Source: Ignavibacteriota bacterium (GTDB lineage: Bacteria; Bacteroidota; Ignavibacteria; UBA10030; BY39). From it: a DNA stretch of 64,000 bases. Within the stretch, counting starts at the first letter, position 1. Each line of letters begins with the position of its first letter. Where the stretch lies: assembly GCA_003327435.1 (NCBI GenBank), contig QOQV01000004.1, positions 65,037 through 129,036 of the forward strand, read 5' to 3'. Positions 37,738-47,658 of the stretch are shown one piece after another. The translations under genes were made by a program, and so were the position numbers. A model generated the notes under the pieces. That model did not search any database, was not told the origin of the DNA, and saw nothing but the letters and a program-made list of their open reading frames with translations.

Positions 37738-39198
37738 ATGAATAGGAAATCATGGAAATATTTACTTTGGGTTCTTTTTTTAATCATCTTACCATCTACC
37801 ATCTATTCTAGCGAACAATCCCAAAAGAAAAAAATTTCTACTAATTCGCTAATAAAAAGGAAATTAGACTCTCTCATAAATTCTGAACTGAAGGATGTTT
37901 TTGTGGGAATAAAGATTGAAAATTTAAAAACAAACAAAGATATATATCAATTCAACGCTAACAAACTTTTCAGGCCTGCCTCCAATCAGAAATTAATAAC
38001 CTCTGCAGCAGCCATTGAATTTCTTCCAGATAATTTTAATTTTAAAACACAACTTTACTTGAACGGAAATATCCAAGATACAGTGCTCAATGGAAATCTC
38101 TATATTAAAGGATACGGTGATCCTCTGTTTAAGTCATCTGATATGGATTCACTTATAAATTTTTTAGTGCAAAAACAGATAAAGATAATAAATGGAAATA
38201 TAGTTGGCGATATTTCATACTTCGACCAGCAATATTGGGGCAAAGGATGGATGTGGGATGATGAACCTGAAGCATTCGTACCTTATATAACACCACTCTC
38301 AATTAATTCGAATATAATAAACATTACGGTAAGTCCATCGAGTAATATTGGTGAGAAAGCATTATTAAAAATTTTCCCGGAAAATAATTTCATAGGAATA
38401 ATCAGTAATGCAATCACCGTTTCAGAAAAAGAAACATCCGACATTCATATAACACGAAATAGATTTGAAAATTTGTTCATCATATCAGGCAAAATACCAA
38501 TTACTGAAAATACAAAAGAATTTTCATTGAGTATTTACAGGCCAGAAGAGTTTTTTATTAAACTGTTTAATGAGAGATTAGAAAAATCTGGAATCAGAAC
38601 ACTGGGACAAACTTATATCGATACAACAAGTTCTGGTGATTTAGTTTGTGAAATTACTCATAATATTGATAATGTTTTAAATCTTGTTAACAAAAATAGT
38701 GATAATTTATGTGCCGAAAATTTATTTAAAACGCTTTCGGCAGAAATATTTAGAACAAAAGGAACAAATTCTGGGAGTGCACTGATTATAAAAAGATTTC
38801 TATCAATAATAGGTGTTGATACCAACAAGATTGTTATTGCAGATGGCTCTGGTGTATCCAGATATAATTTAGCCTCACCTGAAACATTTACTAATGTTAT
38901 AAAATATTTTTATCAAACTGATAGTGTCAAATTTAGACGATTAATTAACTCGCTCTCTATAGGCGGTGTAGATGGGACTTTAAAAAACCGGTTTAAAAAT
39001 TTAGAGCAGAAAATAAAAGGCAAGACAGGCACTCATTCAGATGCTACTTCCCTGTCGGGGATTTACATAGGAAAATCAGGAAACATAGTTGTATTTTCGA
39101 TTCTAATAAACAATTATCCCAACAAAAATTCACTTAATTCTAAAAAATATAAAGATATAGAAGAAAAAATTGTAAATATCCTTGCAAAGTATTACTGA
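37738..39198 (+). CDS. dacB: D-alanyl-D-alanine carboxypeptidase/endopeptidase (PBP4, S13 family)
   Basis: The protein has 486 residues from ATG 37738, chosen because it opens a signal peptide (MNRKSWKYLLWVLFLIILPS). An upstream in-frame start at 37576 lies inside the opposing gene. Penicillin-binding motifs: SxxK as S82-N-Q-K85, SDN in NKNSDNLCAENL, and KTG in IKGKTGTHSDA. This class trims or cleaves peptidoglycan cross-links in the periplasm. It is the first gene of a plus-strand run ending at 43893. Confidence 0.93.
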   Translation: MNRKSWKYLLWVLFLIILPSTIYSSEQSQKKKISTNSLIKRKLDSLINSELKDVFVGIKIENLKTNKDIYQFNANKLFRPASNQKLITSAAAIEFLPDNFNFKTQLYLNGNIQDTVLNGNLYIKGYGDPLFKSSDMDSLINFLVQKQIKIINGNIVGDISYFDQQYWGKGWMWDDEPEAFVPYITPLSINSNIINITVSPSSNIGEKALLKIFPENNFIGIISNAITVSEKETSDIHITRNRFENLFIISGKIPITENTKEFSLSIYRPEEFFIKLFNERLEKSGIRTLGQTYIDTTSSGDLVCEITHNIDNVLNLVNKNSDNLCAENLFKTLSAEIFRTKGTNSGSALIIKRFLSIIGVDTNKIVIADGSGVSRYNLASPETFTNVIKYFYQTDSVKFRRLINSLSIGGVDGTLKNRFKNLEQKIKGKTGTHSDATSLSGIYIGKSGNIVVFSILINNYPNKNSLNSKKYKDIEEKIVNILAKYY

Positions 39199-39244
39199 TA
39201 AGGCTTGCACCTTTGAAAATATTTTTGTAAGTTTCAATTAAATT

Positions 39245-40189
39245 ATGAGGTTTTTAATTACCATATTGTTAACCTCAATGCTTTGCGGATGCGGTGAACA
39301 ATCAGATAAAAAAAGTACTCAAATTGTAAAAAAACAGATTGTCATCCCTGCATTTGATGGTGAAAATGCATTTAAATATTTAAATGCACAGGTCAATTTT
39401 GGTCCTCGTGTACCAAACACTCCACAACATTTAGCTTGTAGAGATTTTCTTTTCAACGAACTCTTAAAATATGCTGATGAGGTAAAATTACAGAATTTTA
39501 CCGATAATGCTTATGGTAAAATTTTATCTCTTTCCAACATAATTGTAACATTCAATAAAGGTGCACAGAAAAGAATTTTACTATGTGCTCACTGGGATAC
39601 ACACCCCTGGGCAGATCAGGATCCGAACCCAACCAAAAGAGAGCAACCAATCCCAGGTGCAAATGATGGTGCAAGTGGTGTTGCCGTACTACTTGAAATT
39701 GCAAGAATTTTAAAATCTCATCCACCTGAAATAGGTGTTGATATTGTACTTTTTGATGGTGAAGATTATGCAAAACCTAACGATATATCAGGATACCTTA
39801 GAGGTTCAAAATATTTCGCAAAAAATAAACCAGCTGATTACAATCCAATGTTTGGAATATTACTTGATATGATTGGAGATGCACAGCTAGAAATACCAAA
39901 GGAAGGATATTCTATTCGCTATGCACCTGATGTTCTCCAACTTGTCTGGAGTATTGCTGCAGAATTGAACTACATTGAATTTTCAAACAGAGAAAGTATC
40001 GAAATTTTCGATGATCATATTCCACTGAATGAAATTGGGATCAAAACTATTAATCTTATCGACTTCAATTACCCGGACGAAACAAACAGATACTGGCATA
40101 CACTTGAAGATACTCCAGATAAATGCTCACCTAATAGTCTCAAAGTTGTCGGAACTGTTTTACTACACCTAATCTATCGTAACTATTAA
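39245..40189 (+). CDS. M28-family lipoprotein, glutaminyl-peptide cyclotransferase-like
   Basis: The protein has 314 residues. A lipoprotein signal (MRFLITILLTSMLCGC) gives acylated Cys16. Zinc-site motifs of the glutaminyl cyclase branch of M28: LLCAHWDTHPWADQDP, PGANDGASGVAVLLEIARIL, FDGEDYAKPN, LLDMIGD and DDHIPLNEIGI. Such enzymes turn N-terminal glutamine into pyroglutamate on exported proteins, which in this phylum often follows signal-peptide cleavage before Gln. This would be consistent with several exported proteins here having Q right after the signal peptide. A plain aminopeptidase is the alternative. Confidence 0.85.
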   Translation: MRFLITILLTSMLCGCGEQSDKKSTQIVKKQIVIPAFDGENAFKYLNAQVNFGPRVPNTPQHLACRDFLFNELLKYADEVKLQNFTDNAYGKILSLSNIIVTFNKGAQKRILLCAHWDTHPWADQDPNPTKREQPIPGANDGASGVAVLLEIARILKSHPPEIGVDIVLFDGEDYAKPNDISGYLRGSKYFAKNKPADYNPMFGILLDMIGDAQLEIPKEGYSIRYAPDVLQLVWSIAAELNYIEFSNRESIEIFDDHIPLNEIGIKTINLIDFNYPDETNRYWHTLEDTPDKCSPNSLKVVGTVLLHLIYRNY

Positions 40190-40204
40190 AATTAAAACAA
40201 AAAA

Positions 40205-41056
40205 ATGAAAACTTATATTGAAATATCTATAAGTGCGAACAAAACGCAACAGGAGCTACTGATTCCGACAATGATTGAAATTGGTTGTCATGGTTTTGAA
40301 GAAAGAGATAATGAATTACTTTGCTATATCGATAAATCTTTATGGACTGACGAAAAATATGACAGATTAAAATCTGACCTGAAAAAACTTTTACAAACTA
40401 TTTCATCAAATTCAATAATTAAAATCAGTGAAATACAGGAAACAAATTGGAATGCGGAATGGGAAAAAACCATCACCCCAATCGAAGTTGGTAAGAAACT
40501 CGTGATCAAACCCTCCTGGCGGGAATACGATAAAAAAGAAGAAAAAATTCTAATCCAGATAGATCCAAAAATGTCGTTCGGTACCGGTTATCACGAAACC
40601 ACCCGTCTAACCTTACAACTTCTTGAAAAATATATAAAAAATGGAGATAAAGTATTGGATATTGGAACCGGAACAGGCATACTCGCAATTGCAGCAATAA
40701 AATTAGGTGCAAATAGCGCACTTGGAATTGATAACGATGAATGGGCACTGGAAAACGCTAATGAAAATATTCAGGCAAACCATTTACTAAACAAAATTAA
40801 AATATCCAATCAGGCACTAAACGAAATAAATGAAAAATTCGATCTGATTACTGCAAACATAATGCTTACAACAATTGTGGATATGCTTCCTGAAATAGAA
40901 AGGAAGTTAAAAGATAAGGGTATAGTTTTGTTTTCCGGATTACTATTGGAAGATGAAGAAAAATTTAAAGAGGCAATTAAAAAACATAGTATAAAAATTT
41001 TAGAAAAGGTTTCAGAAAACGAGTGGCTTGCTTTTGCCACACAAAAACTTAATTAA
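40205..41056 (+). CDS. prmA: ribosomal protein L11 methyltransferase
   Basis: The protein has 283 residues. PrmA layout: N-terminal substrate-recognition domain, linker with NWNAEWEKTITPIEVGKKLVI, then KMSFGTGYHETTRL and the SAM-binding VLDIGTGTGILAIAAIKLG (motif I), with DLITANIM as the NPPY-like loop. It trimethylates ribosomal protein L11. The length and motif order are standard. It lies fifteen bases after the M28 gene and twelve before ppx. Confidence 0.94.
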   Translation: MKTYIEISISANKTQQELLIPTMIEIGCHGFEERDNELLCYIDKSLWTDEKYDRLKSDLKKLLQTISSNSIIKISEIQETNWNAEWEKTITPIEVGKKLVIKPSWREYDKKEEKILIQIDPKMSFGTGYHETTRLTLQLLEKYIKNGDKVLDIGTGTGILAIAAIKLGANSALGIDNDEWALENANENIQANHLLNKIKISNQALNEINEKFDLITANIMLTTIVDMLPEIERKLKDKGIVLFSGLLLEDEEKFKEAIKKHSIKILEKVSENEWLAFATQKLN

Positions 41057-41068
41057 AAAGAGGTTTTT

Positions 41069-41986
41069 ATGAAGATAGCAGTTATTGATATTGGTACAAA
41101 CACAGTATTGTTGTTGATCGCTAAAATTACCAACGGTGTTATTGAAACATTAGCATACGAACAACGCACTCCCAGATTAGGTAAAAACATTGATGCTGAA
41201 GGTGTTATAGGAAAACCAGCATTTACTCGCGTTCTGGAAGTTTTAAAAGAATACAAAAAATTAATTGAAGAACACAATCCTGATAAAATTGTAGCTTTTG
41301 GTACGAGCGTTTTAAGAGAAGTTGCAAATAAAGAAGAATTTTTAGCATTTATTAAGAATGAAATTGGATTTGATATAGAAATCCTAACAAGCGACGAAGA
41401 AGCTTATTGGAGTTATCGTGGTGCTGTAAGCGGTATAAGAGAAAATGGCAACATTGTCGTTATAGACATTGGCGGTGGTAGCACAGAAATATCACAGGGG
41501 AGTTTAACAGAAGTTAAATGTACAAATTCAATTAATGTAGGAGCTGTAAGAATTACAGAAAGATTTTTTAAAAACAACCCACCAACTCAGGCAGAAATAA
41601 ATTTGGCATCTGAGTTCATAAAAACAGCTATAGAAAAGTTAGGAGAATGTAAGTTCACAGATGAAAAACTAATAGGTGTAGCGGGCACACCTACAACACT
41701 GGCTTCTATAGATTTAGGATTAAAAGATTTTGATGTTACCAAAATAAGTGGTCATCGTATGAGTTTTGAAAGAATCCAGGAAATTTTCAAAAAATTATGT
41801 AAGATGAAATCAGAAGAAATTCGGGAGCTATCCAATGCAACAGAAGGAAGGGCTGATATTATTACAGCAGGAACACTTATTTTAATTGAGTTTATGAAAT
41901 ATGGTAACTTCAAAGAAATTATTGTAAGCGAAAGAGGCGTAAGGTATGGTGTCGCAATTAGAGAATGGGAAAAAAACAATAGCTGA
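41069..41986 (+). CDS. Ppx/GppA-family phosphatase
   Basis: The protein has 305 residues. Actin-like ATPase fold with DIGTNTVLLLIAKI (phosphate 1), VIDIGGGSTEISQG (phosphate 2) and GVAGTPTTLASIDLG. It ends where short Ppx/GppA proteins do, without an HD domain. The family hydrolyses polyphosphate or pppGpp; short versions may do either. A good AAAAGAGGTT ribosome site precedes the ATG. Confidence 0.9.
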   Translation: MKIAVIDIGTNTVLLLIAKITNGVIETLAYEQRTPRLGKNIDAEGVIGKPAFTRVLEVLKEYKKLIEEHNPDKIVAFGTSVLREVANKEEFLAFIKNEIGFDIEILTSDEEAYWSYRGAVSGIRENGNIVVIDIGGGSTEISQGSLTEVKCTNSINVGAVRITERFFKNNPPTQAEINLASEFIKTAIEKLGECKFTDEKLIGVAGTPTTLASIDLGLKDFDVTKISGHRMSFERIQEIFKKLCKMKSEEIRELSNATEGRADIITAGTLILIEFMKYGNFKEIIVSERGVRYGVAIREWEKNNS

Positions 41987-42046
41987 AGACTCTTATGAAA
42001 ATCAACTTTATAACATAAACTATGTTTATAACAATCCAAGCAAAAT

Positions 42047-43171
42047 ATGGCTATCACTATTAAAGAAGTACAAACAAAGAAGGATTTAAAAAATTTTGTT
42101 TTGTTCCCTTTCACTTTATATAAGAACAACAAATACTGGGTACCACCTTTAATTAGCGATGAACTTGAAACTTTTGATCCTGATAAAAATCCAGCATATG
42201 AATATTGTGAATCTAAATTGTGGCTGGCTTATAAAGATGATGAAATCGTTGGAAGGATAGCTGGAATAATTAATAATAAATATATTGAAATCTGGAAAAA
42301 TAAATATGCACGATTTGGTTGGGTAGATTTTATTGATGATATTGAAGTATCCAAAAAATTATTTGAAGCATTCGAAAATTGGGCGAGGTCAAAAAATTTA
42401 ATCGGCTCACACGGTCCACTTGGCTTCACAGATATGGATCATGAAGGAATGCTTGTTGAGGGATTTAATGAATTAGGTACACTTGCAACTATTTATAATT
42501 ATCCATATTATCCAATTCACTTAGAGAAATTAGGTTACGAAAAGGATGTTGATTGGCTGGAATTCCAAATTAAAGTTCCTGAGTCAATTCCAGATAAAGC
42601 ACTTAAAGTGGCAAATTTAGTTTTAGAAAGAAAAGGTATTAGAGTTTTACAGGTCAAAAAATCTAAAGACCTTCTGCCTTATGCTGAGGAACTATTTCAT
42701 GTATTGAACCAGGCATTCGTAAATCTTTATGCTTTCGTTCCGCTAACTGAAAAACAAATTCAATTATATGTGAAAAAATATTTTTCATTCATTATTCCTG
42801 ATTATGTTAAAATTCTTCTTGATAAAGAAAACAAAGTAGCGGGATTTGTCATTGGTATGCCTTCACTATCGTTAGCAATGCAAAAATCAAAAGGTAAATT
42901 GTTCCCATTTGGATTTATTCATCTTTTAAAAGCACTAAAAAAACATAAATATCTTGATTTATATTTAGGTGCAATTAGACCTGATCTTCAGGGTAAGGGT
43001 GCTGATGCTCTTCTGATAACAGAACTTGCCAAAACAGCAATCGAAAAGGGGATAATTTCAGCAGAGTCGAATCCAGAACTTGAAGAGAATTACAAAGTTC
43101 AAGCACACTGGAAGTATTTTGATGCACGCCAGCATAAGCGACGCAGATGCTATAAAAAATTATTTGATTAA
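42047..43171 (+). CDS. GNAT-like acetyltransferase family protein
   Basis: The protein has 374 residues and is cytoplasmic. The N-terminus (TLYKNNKYWVPPLISDELE, WLAYKDDEIVGRIAGIIN) and the C-terminal part (YLGAIRPDLQGKGADALLITELAKTAIEKG) have GNAT strand and acetyl-CoA-loop features (Q-G-K-G-A resembles R/Q-x-x-G-x-G/A). This is a recurrent but poorly characterised family in the phylum. The substrate is unknown. The next gene begins two bases after its stop. Confidence 0.72.
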   Translation: MAITIKEVQTKKDLKNFVLFPFTLYKNNKYWVPPLISDELETFDPDKNPAYEYCESKLWLAYKDDEIVGRIAGIINNKYIEIWKNKYARFGWVDFIDDIEVSKKLFEAFENWARSKNLIGSHGPLGFTDMDHEGMLVEGFNELGTLATIYNYPYYPIHLEKLGYEKDVDWLEFQIKVPESIPDKALKVANLVLERKGIRVLQVKKSKDLLPYAEELFHVLNQAFVNLYAFVPLTEKQIQLYVKKYFSFIIPDYVKILLDKENKVAGFVIGMPSLSLAMQKSKGKLFPFGFIHLLKALKKHKYLDLYLGAIRPDLQGKGADALLITELAKTAIEKGIISAESNPELEENYKVQAHWKYFDARQHKRRRCYKKLFD

Positions 43172-43173
43172 AA

Positions 43174-43893
43174 ATGGATAATGTAAAAAAGTATAACAAA
43201 TTAATTTTTGTTACCATTTTTGCAGTCGGATTTGCATTGATCGAATCAGCTGTTGTTGTTTATTTAAGAGAATTATATTTCCCTGAAGGCTTCGGATTTC
43301 CCTTAAAATTTTTCAAACCATCACTTTATATAGTAGAAATATTAAGAGAAATCGCAACTATTATTGTTCTTGCCGCTGTTGCGCATTTATCAGGGATTAA
43401 TTTTTATAACCGATTTGCCTACTTCCTAATTTCTTTTGGAGTCTGGGATATATTTTATTATGTGTGGTTAAAAATTTTTCTAAATTGGCCAGAAAGTTTC
43501 TTAACCTGGGATGTACTTTTTTTAATACCGATAACCTGGATTGGTCCGGTACTTGCACCAATCCTTTGCTCGATTCTAATGATAAAAATTGGAGTGCTAA
43601 TAATTGAATTACAAAGCAGAAATTATCGGGTAAAACTTAAAATTTATGAATGGTTGTTGCTATTTACTGGATCTTTAATAATCTTTATTACATTTACTTA
43701 CGACTATGCAAGTTTAATAATCAAAAACAACCTTTTAACAAGATTGTCAGAAATCAGATACAACCCAGAATTACAGGAAATATTTTTGAGCTTTGCTCCA
43801 ACACGTTTTAGCTGGGAATATTTTATTTTGGGTTATATTCTTTTGGTATTGGCTACTATTTCATTTGGTTTCAATTCTCTAAAAGAAAAATAG
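43174..43893 (+). CDS. multi-span membrane protein of unknown function
   Basis: The protein has 239 residues and six likely membrane helices (starting near residues 10, 55, 80, 110, 165 and 215). No signal peptide or known motif is seen. It has conserved-looking tryptophan/proline turns (VWDIFYYVWLKIFLNWPESFL split here by eye into two helices; PITWIGPVLAPI). It is coupled to the GNAT-like gene by a two-base spacer and ends two bases from the convergent peptidase gene. No function is assigned. Confidence 0.72.
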   Translation: MDNVKKYNKLIFVTIFAVGFALIESAVVVYLRELYFPEGFGFPLKFFKPSLYIVEILREIATIIVLAAVAHLSGINFYNRFAYFLISFGVWDIFYYVWLKIFLNWPESFLTWDVLFLIPITWIGPVLAPILCSILMIKIGVLIIELQSRNYRVKLKIYEWLLLFTGSLIIFITFTYDYASLIIKNNLLTRLSEIRYNPELQEIFLSFAPTRFSWEYFILGYILLVLATISFGFNSLKEK

Positions 43894-43895
43894 AG

Positions 43896-45200
43896 CTAAT
43901 TTTTCCTCATTAAATTTTCAATCTCACTTATTTCTTTCGGTATTTTTTCAGATAAAACTTTATGTCCATCTTCAGTAACCAGAACATCGTCTTCTATCCT
44001 TATTCCAAAACCTCGATATTCAGGTGGCAAATCTTCAGCATCTTTTGGAATATAAATTCCAGGTTCAATTGTTATTATCATTCCTGCTTTTAGAGTATCA
44101 CTTGACCAGGCATCGTGCACATCAAGCCCAATGCTATGCGAAACTGAATGCTTTATAAAATTCCCGTAACCAGCTTCTTCTATGATTGAACTGGCTTTCT
44201 TATTTAATTCACTCATTGTAACACCAGGCTTAATGATATTTATTGTTTCCTTTTGTGCTTTAAGAACAACAGAATAAATCCTTTTTTGTGCTTCTGTAAA
44301 TTTTCCTGAAACAGGAATTGTGCGGGTTATATCAGCGGAATACCAGTTGTACTCAGCACCAACATCCATCAATAGAACATCCCCTCTTTGCATTCTTCTA
44401 TTATTCCTGTCATAGTGCAAAATAAGAGAATTTTCTCCTGAAGCAATGATTGAGGGAAATCCTGTACCAGTAGCGCCCTGCCTTTTAAATTCATATTCAA
44501 TTTCTGCCTGAATTTCGTACTCGTACATATCCGGACGACATTTTTGTATTGCACGAATTAACCCATCTCCAGTTATATTAATAGCTTCTTGTATATAAGC
44601 AATTTCCTTTTCGGATTTTATTTCTCTTAAAGGTGAAGTTAGAGTTGTGATATTCTTAACCTGAAGCTCAGGGAATTTTTCCCGAAGTGTATTCTTAGCG
44701 ACTTTTTCAGATATGTAAATTTTATTATTTAACCAGTCATTAATAGTTTTATATTCAGGCGCAGAAATATAAATTGTCTTCGAGTTTTTCAGCAAATCAC
44801 CAAACACCTCGTAAAATTTGCTCTTATTTAAAACAACTTCTTCTCCACTGATGTACATTGTATCCTTACCTCTCATAGGTGCAAAAAGTAATGAGAAAAA
44901 GTTTCTGTTGTTAAACTCAACTTTTTTAGATGAAATTACTAAAAAATAATCCGGTTCATCTATACCCGAAAGATAGAAGAAATTACACTCCTGTTTAAAC
45001 GGATAATACACATCATTAGATCTGAGCTTTGGTTCTGCTGTTCTCAATATTGCAGCAGAATTTGAATCCATAAGTTGTATTAATTTACTGCGCCTTAGTT
45101 TGTATTCAGGATCAAAAAACTTTTTACCAATATTCTCACTATCCTGTGCGTAAGCATAGAAGCAAAAATATAATAAAAATACGAATCTACCCTTATTCAT
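43896..45200 (-). CDS. exported Xaa-Pro aminopeptidase (M24B)
   Basis: The protein has 434 residues with a signal peptide (MNKGRFVFLLYFCFYAYA). The creatinase/prolidase fold has metal ligands in LLMDVGAEYNWYSADITRT (two Asp), HSVSHSIGLDVHD (His), ITIEPGIYIP (Glu) and GIRIEDDVLV (Glu). It removes an N-terminal residue before proline. The signal peptide puts it in the periplasm or outside, unlike E. coli PepP. It lies 26 bases after the DUF6263-like gene. Confidence 0.9.
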   Translation of the reverse strand: MNKGRFVFLLYFCFYAYAQDSENIGKKFFDPEYKLRRSKLIQLMDSNSAAILRTAEPKLRSNDVYYPFKQECNFFYLSGIDEPDYFLVISSKKVEFNNRNFFSLLFAPMRGKDTMYISGEEVVLNKSKFYEVFGDLLKNSKTIYISAPEYKTINDWLNNKIYISEKVAKNTLREKFPELQVKNITTLTSPLREIKSEKEIAYIQEAINITGDGLIRAIQKCRPDMYEYEIQAEIEYEFKRQGATGTGFPSIIASGENSLILHYDRNNRRMQRGDVLLMDVGAEYNWYSADITRTIPVSGKFTEAQKRIYSVVLKAQKETINIIKPGVTMSELNKKASSIIEEAGYGNFIKHSVSHSIGLDVHDAWSSDTLKAGMIITIEPGIYIPKDAEDLPPEYRGFGIRIEDDVLVTEDGHKVLSEKIPKEISEIENLMRKN

Positions 45201-45226
45201 TTTATAAAAATATTTTCAGAACATTT

Positions 45227-46066
45227 TTACTTTACGAGTGTACGCTTTGATACAATTTTTTGAGTTATAGGTATAGTCATAGGATTTTCACCAACTGATG
45301 CGTATGTCATTTCACTTTCTGTTTCGCTTTCAGATTCAATTACCATTCCAATTTTAGTGGCAAAATAAAATGATCCTTTTACTTTACCGCTACCTTCAAT
45401 ATAAAATTCCATTCCCTGCATATTAAACTTACCTTCTGTTGAACTTGTGCCAGTGAAAGTTACTTTAAAACAATCGTAATTATTTTTTTTCTCTTTGCCA
45501 GCCAGTGTATATTCAATATCTCTGGTTACAATCAATTGTCCACTATTATCAGGGCTTGTGGTGTCGACTTCAGTACTTTTCCATTTTTCTCCTACTGCTA
45601 TAGCATTTTCTGGAAATTGCGGAAAACTTATAGCTTCTCTATTTGCCATTGCTGACATTCGTCCGCTGACTTTTATAGAATCAATTGTTTCCCTTCCGAA
45701 TATTTTTCCAAGTTTTGACACTACAATCTTTGTACGTTTGCCCTCAATTTCTTTTACTGAAATTGTGGTATCGCGCATAGGTGTTTTGCTGTGCACTGTC
45801 ACAGAATCGGAAGATACAATTAATGTAGCTTTATTATCTTTGTCCACATTATCCACAACTAAACGAACTAAGCTTTTACTTTCGTTTTTCATTTTCATTT
45901 CTCTGCCCATCATCTCCTGAGTCATATCCCCAACGGTTTCATCCTTATAGAGATAAGTTTTTCCTTTTTCGAATTTATACTCAAGCTTAATTTTGTCCTG
46001 TCCGTAAATCGAGCTCGAAAGTAATGTTAAAACAGTTGTTATTACGATAAAAATATTTTTTTTCAT
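45227..46066 (-). CDS. exported protein, DUF6263-like
   Basis: The protein has 279 residues with a signal peptide (MKKNIFIVITTVLTLLSSSIYGQ). The mature part is a beta-rich protein with KGKTYLYKDETVGDMTQEM, AVGEKWKS and GSGKVKGSFYFATKIGMV, as seen in DUF6263-type lipid-binding or barrel-like periplasmic proteins. Signal-peptide cleavage would expose Gln. The function is unknown. It sits in a run of exported peptidases. Confidence 0.72.
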   Translation of the reverse strand: MKKNIFIVITTVLTLLSSSIYGQDKIKLEYKFEKGKTYLYKDETVGDMTQEMMGREMKMKNESKSLVRLVVDNVDKDNKATLIVSSDSVTVHSKTPMRDTTISVKEIEGKRTKIVVSKLGKIFGRETIDSIKVSGRMSAMANREAISFPQFPENAIAVGEKWKSTEVDTTSPDNSGQLIVTRDIEYTLAGKEKKNNYDCFKVTFTGTSSTEGKFNMQGMEFYIEGSGKVKGSFYFATKIGMVIESESETESEMTYASVGENPMTIPITQKIVSKRTLVK

Positions 46067-46086
46067 TTTTTCTCCTTTATTTTTTT

Positions 46087-47658
46087 TTATTTAATTAATT
46101 TGTAATGTTTATTTTCGTTTGCAATTCGCCATGCAGTTCTGAATGCCAATCTCGATACCCTTGCGAGTTTTTTAGTATTAATAAATTCAGCATGGTCTGT
46201 AACTTTATGATAATCCTGATGTTCGCCTGTAAAGAAAAATAGTACTGGTACATCACGACGGTAGAAACTTGCATGATCACTCCCACCAACAAAGTATTCA
46301 TTTGAAGTAACCAGAGTAAAATTAATATTTTTATTTTCCTCCTCAACAATTCTTAACAGGTCAGGTGAATGTGAGGCACCAATTACAAAAAGTGAATCTT
46401 CATTATTTCTACCAATCATATCCAGATTTAACATAACTACAGTTTTTTCAATTGGGAATAGTGGAAAATTCACATAATATTTTGAACCCAACAAACCTTT
46501 TTCTTCACCTGCAAAAGCTAAAAATAAGACAGTCCGCTTAGGTTTGGTATTTAACTCTGAAAATGCTTTTGCAATTGCGAGCACGCCGGTTGTTCCTGAA
46601 GCATTATCATCAGCACCATTATAAATTGAATCTGTTCCAGGTTCTGAATTTCGCCTGTAGCCAACATGATCATAATGCGCACCAATAACAACAACCTCAT
46701 TCTTCAGTTCTTGATCCGCACCTTCAATATAAGCTGCAACATTTTTTGTTGCTTTTTCAGTAACTATTGTACTTGTTTTTAAATTCACTTCAATATCAGA
46801 AAATTCGAAAGATACAGGTTGAAGAGTTGAATCTATTCTAGCTTGAATATTTTTCAGTGAGTCAATGCTACCAAATAGCAACTCGATTACGCTTTCCCCC
46901 ACCTGTACAACGGGTACTTTTGGTTCATTTAAATTCAAGGTCATCGGCAAAGCATCAGGTGGGATTGTCTTAGAAAGAGAAGGCCAGGGGAAACCACGCG
47001 GTGTCAAATTAGAATGGTTCAGCGGATCGGTAACGACAAGAACTCCAATAGCCCCTTCTTCAATTGCTATTTTTACTTTTTGCGAAACATTCGAATACTC
47101 AGTCGACTTTTTTCCATCGAAAATTGAAGTAGAATCTTCCTCACCTGGTTCATGCCTGAGAACAAGTACAATCTTACCTTTTACATCTATATTCTGGTAA
47201 TCGTTATAATTATGTGCTTTAGATTTAATACCGTAACCAGCAAAAACTAACGGAGCTTTTACTTCGGCATTGGCGGTCATCTCAAACGGTGTAAAATCCT
47301 GCTTAATTTGAAAATCATTTATATTCCCATTCTTCAATATCTTTAAATGATTCTCGCTTCCAAGATTTGTTATTACCAGATTAAAATTCTGGAAATAATT
47401 TTCGCCAGCTGGTTTTAGACCAAATTTTTTGAAGTTGCTGGCAATATATTCCGCTGCTATATCAAGTCCTTCACTCGGAGTATTCCTTCCCTTAAGTGAA
47501 TCTGAAGCAAGAAAGAACAAATACTTCGATATGGAATCAGGAACAATCAGTGTAGCATCATTAAAATTTCGCGTATGCAAATTTAAAATTCCGCAACCGT
47601 TGATTAAAACAATCGCAAAAAGAACCAGTATTATCTTGAAATAGGTTTTCATCATCAT
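46087..47658 (-). CDS. M28-family metallopeptidase lipoprotein with PA domain
   Basis: The protein has 523 residues. A lipoprotein signal (MMMKTYFKIILVLFAIVLINGC) gives acylated Cys22. A PA (protease-associated) insert lies at ~120-260 (GKIVLVLRHEPGEE, GAIGVLVVTDP). The zinc site is VIGAHYDHVG, YNGADDNASG, FAGEEKGLLGS, NLDMIGRN and GGSDHASF. This is an aminopeptidase of the S/YwaD type on the outer surface or periplasm. Its ATG overlaps the HflX stop. Which of the first three ATGs is used cannot be told. Confidence 0.92.
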   Translation of the reverse strand: MMMKTYFKIILVLFAIVLINGCGILNLHTRNFNDATLIVPDSISKYLFFLASDSLKGRNTPSEGLDIAAEYIASNFKKFGLKPAGENYFQNFNLVITNLGSENHLKILKNGNINDFQIKQDFTPFEMTANAEVKAPLVFAGYGIKSKAHNYNDYQNIDVKGKIVLVLRHEPGEEDSTSIFDGKKSTEYSNVSQKVKIAIEEGAIGVLVVTDPLNHSNLTPRGFPWPSLSKTIPPDALPMTLNLNEPKVPVVQVGESVIELLFGSIDSLKNIQARIDSTLQPVSFEFSDIEVNLKTSTIVTEKATKNVAAYIEGADQELKNEVVVIGAHYDHVGYRRNSEPGTDSIYNGADDNASGTTGVLAIAKAFSELNTKPKRTVLFLAFAGEEKGLLGSKYYVNFPLFPIEKTVVMLNLDMIGRNNEDSLFVIGASHSPDLLRIVEEENKNINFTLVTSNEYFVGGSDHASFYRRDVPVLFFFTGEHQDYHKVTDHAEFINTKKLARVSRLAFRTAWRIANENKHYKLIK

